5,548 nucleotides of DNA from CAZVTU01 sp964630295 (GTDB lineage Bacteria > Patescibacteriota > Minisyncoccia > Minisyncoccales > RBG-13-42-11), in assembly GCA_964630295.1 (NCBI GenBank), contig CAZVTU010000041.1, positions 1-5,548 of the forward strand, given 5' to 3'. The stretch's first letter is position 1, and each line of letters starts with the position of its first letter. Under the pieces are notes generated by a model. It was not told the origin of the DNA. It made no database searches and saw only the letters and a list, made by a program, of their open reading frames with translations. The position numbers and the translations under genes are program-made. Positions 1 through 4,427 of this stretch are shown here, in pieces.

Positions 1-12
1 AATTAATCTATG

Positions 13-21
13 AAAGGAGGT
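13..21 (+). promoter_or_regulatory. Strong Shine-Dalgarno site for the small membrane protein
   Basis: AAAGGAGGT lies 6 nt before the ATG at 28 and is close to a perfect complement of the 16S rRNA 3' end. It decides the start: the ATG at 10 sits directly against this site and would put the SD inside the reading frame. No other gene in the window has a comparable SD. Confidence 0.85.
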
Positions 22-27
22 AACAAA

Positions 28-222
28 ATGGAGAAAGACAAACTGCGAAAAATTGCTGTTGCTGCGCTTTCGGTAATAGTAACAATAAGTGTGATAGCAT
101 ATCTCAATACGCTACCAAAACCAGTTTTTGAAAAACCATGGATTAGCATTTACCCTGTCGCATTGCTGTTCCTGTATTGGATAATTTTCATCAACTGGTA
201 CTCCAAACATAAAAGAAAATAA
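28..222 (+). CDS. Small two-helix membrane protein, unknown function
   Basis: Predicted 64-residue protein whose family I do not recognise. A short basic N-terminus (MEKDKLRK) is followed by a hydrophobic helix at about residues 9-26. A short polar, proline-containing linker (about 27-37) leads to a second hydrophobic, aromatic-rich helix at about 38-57, and the protein ends in a basic tail (KHKRK). Positive charge at both ends with two helices suggests a hairpin with both termini in the cytoplasm. No catalytic motif is visible. The start at 28 is chosen for the SD at 13-21; an in-frame ATG at 10 would add six residues. The gene ends in TAA and no neighbour on the same strand is close enough to suggest an operon. 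The strong SD sets it apart from the other genes here. Coding status is likely; the role is unknown. Confidence 0.7.
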   Translation: MEKDKLRKIAVAALSVIVTISVIAYLNTLPKPVFEKPWISIYPVALLFLYWIIFINWYSKHKRK

Positions 223-504
223 GTAGGACGTCCCTTTCCCGACTCCCCGGATTGCTTCGTATTCCTCGTCCCTATCGGAAGCGTATAACAGCGAGTATGT
301 GGTTCGCTATTATTCATCCAAATTCTTTCAGGTCTTGCACATCCACGAAACGTTAAACGAAAATATTTTAAAAGCACAAATAATTTTTGAGAAAGCGAGC
401 CAGCATTTTTTAAAACATTAAGCCAGGCGGGGCAAACCCGTCGGGTGAGATAGAAATAGAATCTTTAAATCGCCCCAAAATAAGTTCGTAGCGTGTGATA
501 CGGG
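223..504. other. Gene-poor stretch with G+C-richer, inverted-repeat-bearing sequence
   Basis: No convincing gene is seen. By hand count about 51% of bases 223-320 are G or C, well above the flanking coding DNA. Short structures are visible: the palindrome GGACGTCC (227-234); GCTTC (254-258) against GAAGC (278-282); AGCGAG (290-295) against TTCGCT (303-308) with a 7-nt loop; and GGCGGG (426-431) against CCCGTC (437-442) with a 5-nt loop and one G-U pair. None is followed by a T-run, so none looks like an ordinary terminator. A minus-strand reading frame (377 to 150) crosses part of it but overlaps the small membrane gene and has no SD. The stretch could be a structured RNA, a dispersed repeat or remnant DNA beside the tRNA-Gln 3' end. 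Confidence 0.4.
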
Positions 505-575
505 CTGCCGGGCTTGGATTCGAACCAAGATTACATCGTCCAGAGCGATGTGTCCTACCATTAGACGACCCGGCA
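505..575 (-). tRNA. tRNA-Gln, anticodon CTG
   Basis: The reverse complement folds as a complete 71-nt cloverleaf. The acceptor stem is TGCCGGG (575-569) paired with CCCGGCA (512-506), with discriminator G at 505. The D arm is GTCT/GGAC around AATGGTA. The anticodon stem is CATCG/CGATG with loop CTCTGGA, giving anticodon CTG, which reads CAG. The variable loop is short and the T arm is CTTGG-TTCGAAT-CCAAG. The U-A first acceptor pair and G73 fit bacterial glutamine tRNAs. CCA is not encoded (CCC follows), so it must be added by the nucleotidyltransferase. The 5' end lies 4 nt after the ftsX stop codon on the same strand, so the tRNA is probably released from the prfB-ftsE-ftsX transcript by RNase P. 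No obvious terminator follows the 3' end. Confidence 0.96.
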
Positions 576-579
576 ATAA

Positions 580-1488
580 TTATACTTCTAAATGTCTTCG
601 AATGGCAATTAAGCTCGAGATAACCCCTAAACCGATTCCGGTTGTTAGTTGGATTAAATATATTAATCCAAAATTACTCTTAAACAAATTTAATAAATTA
701 AGCCCGGGAAATAAAATTTCTACCCTTGGGCTTAATCCCCAAATTACTACAATAAAGAGCAAAAGACAAATTAAAGAGGCAAAAAATCCAGAAATAGCTC
801 CCTGAATTAAAAATGGAGCTCGGATAAACCAATTGGAAGCTCCTACCAATCTTTGGATTTTAATTTCTTCGCGACAATTATAAATCGCTAATCTAATTGT
901 GTTAAAAACAACCAAAATCGCTAAAATTATTAAAACTATTGAAAAAACTATCCCTACCTTGTTTAGAGTAGAGGTTAAAGCGAAAATTCGTTCGATCACT
1001 GGTTTTCTCTGATAATAATCGACTTTTTCGATCATGTTCTTAAATTTTGGTCTTTCTAGAAATTCAGTGATAACTTTGTACTGACTGGCTTTAAAGGCTT
1101 TAACATTTAAAGCTGCTAAAAAGGGGTTTATCCCCACTTCTTCCAAAGATCCCATTAAAACCGGGTTATCTTTATGTCTTTCAGTAAAACTCTTTAATGC
1201 TTCCTCTTTTGAAACGTATTTTACTTCTTTAACTTCAGGAATCTGAGAAACTTGTTCCTTTACCCCTAAAATCTCTTCTTCTGGAGCTTCTTCTTTAAAA
1301 TAAACTGAAACATCGACTTTTTCTTCAATCGCTGAAATTATAAATCGGCTAACATCTTTAAAAAGAAAAAGTGAAGTTGTTACAGAAATAGCCATTACTA
1401 AAATAAAAATATTAGCTATTACCAAGCTTCCATCTCGGGAAAAATTTAACCACCCAGCTTTAAATATTCTTTTAAGAGATGAAAACAT
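580..1488 (-). CDS. ftsX: Cell-division protein FtsX (membrane subunit of FtsEX)
   Basis: 302-residue integral membrane partner of FtsE, close to the usual length of the family. It has a cytoplasmic N-terminus (about 1-20), TM1 at about 21-43, and a large extracytoplasmic domain at about 45-175 that in the family contacts peptidoglycan hydrolases or their activators. TM2 lies at about 178-202, TM3 at about 228-252 and TM4 at about 272-295. The loop after TM2 carries the family hallmark (NTIRLAIYNCREEIKIQRLV, residues 196-215, then GAS), which engages the ATPase. FtsEX does not import a solute; its ATP cycle is thought to drive a conformational change that activates wall hydrolases at the septum. 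The gene starts 8 nt after ftsE, with no recognisable SD in the A+T-rich gap, so translation probably depends on coupling. Its TAA stop is 4 nt from tRNA-Gln. A strong inverted repeat lies within the coding region at 697-736. Confidence 0.96.
   Translation of the reverse strand: MFSSLKRIFKAGWLNFSRDGSLVIANIFILVMAISVTTSLFLFKDVSRFIISAIEEKVDVSVYFKEEAPEEEILGVKEQVSQIPEVKEVKYVSKEEALKSFTERHKDNPVLMGSLEEVGINPFLAALNVKAFKASQYKVITEFLERPKFKNMIEKVDYYQRKPVIERIFALTSTLNKVGIVFSIVLIILAILVVFNTIRLAIYNCREEIKIQRLVGASNWFIRAPFLIQGAISGFFASLICLLLFIVVIWGLSPRVEILFPGLNLLNLFKSNFGLIYLIQLTTGIGLGVISSLIAIRRHLEV
697..736 (-). repeat. Intragenic inverted repeat in ftsX (potential mRNA hairpin)
   Basis: The arms ATTAAGCCC (697-705) and GGGCTTAAT (728-736) are perfectly complementary over 9 bp. 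The stem continues with GGG (706-708) against CCC (723-725) across a 2-nt bulge, and possibly AAAT/ATTT (709-712/716-719). It lies in the codons for the TM3-TM4 outer loop. No T-run follows on the minus strand, so it is not a standard terminator. It may be chance. Confidence 0.45.
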
Positions 1489-1496
1489 ATAAAAAA

Positions 1497-2177
1497 TTAT
1501 AAAACAAAACGTCCTTTCTCTTCATCACGAATCACCCTTCCCTGATGAAAAGTAATGACTCTTTTTCCTAAATAATTAATTATATCTTTATTATGTGTTG
1601 CTAAAATTATCGTTGTTCCCATTTCATTAATTTTCAATAAAAGACGAATGATGTCTAAAGTATGATAAGGATCGAGATTTCCGGTTGGTTCATCAGCTAA
1701 AATAATCTCAGGCCGATGAATTAAAGCTCTAGCAATAGCCACTCTTTGTTTTTCTCCGCCTGATAATTGAACTGGAAAATTGTTTGCCCTTTCGGTTAGT
1801 CCAACGATCTCTAAGACTTCAGGTACGTCTCGAGTAATTTGTGAATCAGGGGCTCCGATTACTTCCATTGTATAGGCGATATTTTCATAAGCAGTTTTAT
1901 TAGGAAGAAGTTTGTAGTCCTGAAAGACGGAACCAATTTTACGACGTAATTCGGGTAATTTTTCTGGTTTAATTTTTTGGATGTCTTGGCCTTGGAAAAA
2001 AATCCGGCCTTGGGTAGGTTTTTCTTCAGCTAAAAGAAGTTTTAGCAGAGTTGTTTTTCCTGCTCCTGATTTTCCCACAATTGAAACAAATTCTTTTTGA
2101 TTAACTTCAAAGGACACATTATCAAGGGCTAAAGTATTTGGAGGATAAATTTTAGTGACATTTTGAAATTTCAACAT
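1497..2177 (-). CDS. ftsE: Cell-division ATP-binding protein FtsE
   Basis: 226-residue ABC ATPase of the usual FtsE length. All nucleotide-binding elements are present in order: Walker A GKSGAGKTT (residues 35-43), Q-loop glutamine 86 in VFQD, ABC signature LSGGEKQR (138-145), Walker B IILADEP with catalytic E163, D-loop GNLD (166-169) and switch histidine H195. The start MLKFQNVTKIYPPN, with an aromatic A-loop tyrosine near residue 11, is typical. FtsE sits on the cytoplasmic face, binds FtsX and links ATP hydrolysis to peptidoglycan cleavage at the division site. Its ATG begins 1 nt after the prfB TAA and no SD is visible, which suggests translational coupling. MacB/LolD-type ATPases are similar, but the direct pairing with FtsX settles the assignment. 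Confidence 0.97.
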   Translation of the reverse strand: MLKFQNVTKIYPPNTLALDNVSFEVNQKEFVSIVGKSGAGKTTLLKLLLAEEKPTQGRIFFQGQDIQKIKPEKLPELRRKIGSVFQDYKLLPNKTAYENIAYTMEVIGAPDSQITRDVPEVLEIVGLTERANNFPVQLSGGEKQRVAIARALIHRPEIILADEPTGNLDPYHTLDIIRLLLKINEMGTTIILATHNKDIINYLGKRVITFHQGRVIRDEEKGRFVL

Positions 2178-2178
2178 C

Positions 2179-3238
2179 TTATAGTTTTATTTCTGCTTCA
2201 ATAAATTGATCTAAATTACCGTGAAGCACTCCTTCTACATCAGAAGTTTCAACATTAGTTCTTAAATCTTTGACTAATTTGTAGGGATGAAGAACATAAG
2301 ATCTAATTTGATTTCCCCAACTAGCAGAAATTGTTTTTCCTTTAATCTCTTTTAATTTTTTCTTCTCTTCTTCAATCTTTAATTGGTGAAGTTTGGCAAT
2401 TAAAATTTTCATCGCCTTTTCTCGATTCAGACCCTGCAATCTTTCTGATTGAGAAGCAACCGTAATACCGGTCGGTAAATGAGTTATTCTAACTGCTGTT
2501 TCCCGTTTGTTCACATACTGACCCCCGGGACCCGAAGCTCGGTAATAATCAATTTTTAACTCTTCGGGTTTAATTTTAATTTCCTTTTCTTCACTTTTGG
2601 GAATTTCTGGTAAAACTTCTACTAAAGCAAACGAAGTATGCCTAAGGGCTTTGGCTGAAAAAGGAGATAATCTTACCAATCTGTGGACTCCCGATTCGTT
2701 TTTTAAAAAACCGAAAGCGTAGTTTCCTTTAATTTCTAAAGTTACTGATTTTGTCCCAATTCTTCCCTCAGGTCCTCCGCCTTCACCGAAAGATTGGTGT
2801 AAAATTTTGGTACGGAAACCTTTAGCGGCAGCATACCTTTCGTACATTCTTAACAACATTGTTGCCCAATCTTGGGCGTCTTGGCCGCCAGCTCCAGCAA
2901 AAATTGATAAGATGGCATTACACTTATCGTATTTCCCCGAGAGAAAAACTTTTAACTCTTCTTCTTTTAATTTCTTTTCAAATTTATCAATCTCTTCTTC
3001 TCTTTTTAAATGAGATAGTCCTTCCTTTAATTTATCGAATTGGACAAGCTCTTGTTGAAGTTGGACTAATTCTTGACTTATTTTAATTGCTCTTTCTTTA
3101 TCTTTCCAAATGTCTGGATTTTGAATTTCTCTTTCTAACCATTTAACTTTTTCTCTTTTTTTAGCTAAGTCAAAGACAGTCCTCCAATTTCTGGAGTCGT
3201 TTCTGGAAATCTTTAATTTGTTCTGAAATTATTGGCAT
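2179..3238 (-). CDS. prfB: Peptide chain release factor 2, made by programmed +1 frameshift
   Basis: RF2 recognises UGA and UAA stop codons and triggers peptidyl-tRNA hydrolysis. The full product is 352 residues: 22 from the ATG at 3238, then a +1 shift at CTT TGA C, then 330 from the GAC at 3171-3169. The N-terminal helical domain (about 1-105) is followed by GAGGQDAQDWATMLLRMYER (residues 115-134, matching the GSGGTEAQDWA region of E. coli RF2). The RF2-specific anticodon-like tripeptide SPF is at about 191-193 (RF1 has PxT), and the catalytic GGQ at about 238-240. The ATG at 3238 is the only plausible zero-frame start, because an in-frame TGA (3244-3242) lies 6 nt upstream. Calling the gene from the ATG at 2859 would lose the first 126 residues. 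Stop-codon readthrough versus shifting gives autoregulation by RF2 level. It probably heads the prfB-ftsE-ftsX-tRNA cluster. Confidence 0.96.
3169..3185 (-). promoter_or_regulatory. prfB +1 programmed frameshift signal
   Basis: On the minus strand the slippery CTT (3175-3173) is followed by in-frame stop TGA (3172-3170) and C (3169), the conserved CUU UGA C of bacterial prfB. An internal SD-like GGAGG (3185-3181) stimulates the shift. The frame before it reads K-L-E-D-C-L-stop; the frame after it reads D-L-A-K-K-R-E and is clearly RF2. GGAGG is 5 nt from CTT, while the E. coli element AGGGGG is 3 nt away. Confidence 0.93.
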
Positions 3239-3280
3239 CTTTCATTTAATTTATCACAGGAATTTCTCAAAGTAAAGTTT

Positions 3281-3289
3281 ATTATATCA
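3281..3289 (-). promoter_or_regulatory. Probable extended -10 promoter for prfB-ftsE-ftsX
   Basis: On the minus strand TGATATAAT is a perfect TATAAT preceded by TGA, an extended -10. Transcription would start near 3274, leaving a leader of about 36 nt before the prfB ATG. No good -35 is seen at the standard distance, as is common for extended -10 promoters. The 12-mer TGATATAATAAA recurs before the transporter gene. Confidence 0.6.
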
Positions 3290-3310
3290 AAAAAAATCCC
3301 CTAATTGGGA
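3289..3310 (-). terminator. Possible weak intrinsic terminator after the DUF169 gene
   Basis: On the minus strand TCCC-AATTAG-GGGA (3310-3297) is followed by eight Ts (3296-3289), about 40 nt after the DUF169 stop. The T-run is good but the stem is only 4 bp, so strength is doubtful. The T-run runs directly into the prfB -10 element. Confidence 0.4.
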
Positions 3311-3347
3311 ACAATAAACCTGATTAGAGTTTTATCTGGCCAGGAAA

Positions 3348-4091
3348 TTAATCAATAATTTTCTTGATGATTTTAGCAATAATTGTTTCCTTTCCTCTTT
3401 TAGAGGGGAGTTTTTTCATGTTGTTAATTAAAGCATTAAACCTAGGCCGGGGAATCCCGATTAAAAGTTCATCGTCTCGATAATTACCTATTTTCCGAGA
3501 CATTGGATCGATCATACTAATATTAAGCTCACCGGTGGTAAATGGGATGCTAATTGAACCATGACAAGCAGCACAAATAGGAATTGTCCGAACCAAATGG
3601 TACTCGTCAAGATAAGCGGCAACAATAATTTGGTAGGCATAGCGAGGATTAGTAATAATTACAACCACATCTGGTAAAAATCTACAAAATTTTAACGGAG
3701 AAAAAAGTAATCTTGAATAAAGACCTTCTTTGGGCGGTTGGGGAAGAAAATCAAGAAACCTTTCGGCGATTTCTGGTGAACTTTTCACTTTTTCCACTTC
3801 TCCCAAAAAATATTTATAAAAATAAGTCTCAGTTAACCCAGAATGAAAACCCATCCATTTTAAACCGCCAGGACAAGAAATAACATCTTTATCAAGAAAA
3901 AAGGCCTCTCCTCGAGCTGCTTTCTTGAGAAAAGCACAAACTGTTTTTCTTTGTTTTGGACGAGGAAGATTGAAGGTCTTTCCTCCTTTTTTTATAAATT
4001 TTATACCAACGGGAAAATATTTAAGCTGATAAACTCTTAAAAGTAAGTCATTTACCGAGCGATTAAATTTAGTGATTTTAGTACTAATCAT
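3348..4091 (-). CDS. DUF169-family protein, function unknown
   Basis: 247 residues from ATG 4091; an alternative TTG start at 4130 gives 260. The sequence resembles the DUF169 (COG2043-type) family. Recognisable parts are an N-terminal PVGIKF strand, a CAFLKKAARGEAFFL segment, the motif CPGGLKWMGF, the PDVVVIITNPRYAYQ segment, a C-terminal CAACH motif and a closing DELLIGIPRPR segment. There are five cysteines (C52, C73, C136, C173 and C176 from the ATG start); the C173-x-x-C176-H177 grouping invites a metal or redox role, but this is inference. No signal peptide or membrane helix is visible, so it is probably cytoplasmic. Neither start has a good SD; the ATG is preferred because the upstream residues look unlike the family. 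The gene lies downstream of tRNA-Thr on the same strand and is followed by a weak terminator. Family members are found in bacteria and archaea without an established reaction. Confidence 0.82.
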   Translation of the reverse strand: MISTKITKFNRSVNDLLLRVYQLKYFPVGIKFIKKGGKTFNLPRPKQRKTVCAFLKKAARGEAFFLDKDVISCPGGLKWMGFHSGLTETYFYKYFLGEVEKVKSSPEIAERFLDFLPQPPKEGLYSRLLFSPLKFCRFLPDVVVIITNPRYAYQIIVAAYLDEYHLVRTIPICAACHGSISIPFTTGELNISMIDPMSRKIGNYRDDELLIGIPRPRFNALINNMKKLPSKRGKETIIAKIIKKIID

Positions 4092-4155
4092 AAAAAATTT
4101 ATTAATCAGTAGTTGAATTTGAACCGACAACTTGTCTTATTTTTAATTAAATTTG

Positions 4156-4226
4156 AGCCCCTTGTCAGAATCGAACTGACGCCTATGGTTTACGAAACCA
4201 TTGCTCTACCACTAAGCTAAAGGGGC
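4156..4226 (-). tRNA. tRNA-Thr, anticodon CGT
   Basis: The reverse complement forms a full 71-nt cloverleaf. The acceptor stem GCCCCTT (4226-4220) pairs with AAGGGGC (4163-4157), and the discriminator is T at 4156. The D arm lies around GCTTAGTGGTAGAGC. The anticodon stem ATGGT/ACCAT encloses loop TTCGTAA, giving anticodon CGT, which reads ACG. The variable loop is AGGC and the T arm is GTCAG-TTCGATT-CTGAC. CCA is not encoded (CAA follows). It lies 25 nt before the earliest possible start of the DUF169 gene on the same strand, so the two may share a transcript. No strong promoter is obvious directly upstream. Confidence 0.96.
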
Positions 4227-4307
4227 ACAAGTGAAATTACCTTCTTTGAATTACCGTACTTTAAAAAGAGAGAGTTTTCTTCTGAAGCTGAAGCGGTGAG
4301 TATTTAT

Positions 4308-4427
4308 ATGAGTCTGCTCGAACTCATTTTATCAAAAACTCCTGAAAAAAGCCAGTGCCCATCTTATTGGAAATGGATTCAAACGAAACATTCGACTTTT
4401 TATGATATAATAAAGTGTAGTGATTAA
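4308..4427 (+). CDS. Possible small ORF overlapping the transporter start (doubtful)
   Basis: A 39-codon frame runs from ATG 4308 to TAA 4425-4427, with a moderate SD-like GGTGAG at 4295-4300. The frame is also open upstream to 4221 and has a mixed, protein-like composition (for example PSYWKWIQTKHSTFYDIIK), so it could be the tail of a decayed gene. Its stop overlaps the GTG of the transporter by 8 nt, which would allow translational coupling. Against it, a perfect extended -10 promoter lies inside its last codons and the length is within chance. I recognise no family. Confidence 0.2.
   Translation: MSLLELILSKTPEKSQCPSYWKWIQTKHSTFYDIIKCSD
4403..4411 (+). promoter_or_regulatory. Extended -10 promoter for the transporter gene
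   Basis: TGATATAAT is a consensus extended -10, with the TATAAT at 4406-4411. Transcription is expected at about 4418-4420, at or within two bases of the GTG start. There is no good -35 at 17 nt and no SD between promoter and start. It shares TGATATAATAAA with the prfB promoter. Confidence 0.6.

Noticed and set aside
506..515. TGCCGGGCTT shared by the tRNA-Gln 3' end and 5508-5517, as a possible attachment-site pair
   Set aside because: The second copy is inside transporter codons for a conserved AGLL segment, and the match is only 10 bases; chance is the simpler explanation.
548..805. Plus-strand ORF across tRNA-Gln and ftsX
   Set aside because: It is antisense to a certain ftsX 3' end and a tRNA; its protein has no independent support.
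2179..2859. RF2 starting at the ATG at 2859
   Set aside because: The same frame is open upstream to the frameshift site and encodes conserved RF2 sequence (AILSIFAGAGGQDAQDWAT), so this ATG is internal.
2807..3086. Two overlapping plus-strand ORFs opposite prfB
   Set aside because: Both are antisense shadows of the RF2 coding sequence.
3216..3245. ATG at 3245 as the prfB start
   Set aside because: It is out of frame with the frameshift site and hits TAA after ten codons; ATG 3238 leads exactly to CTT TGA C.
3336..3343. Palindrome CTGGCCAG just after the DUF169 stop as an operator or terminator
   Set aside because: It is an 8-base palindrome with no loop or T-run and no second copy in the window.
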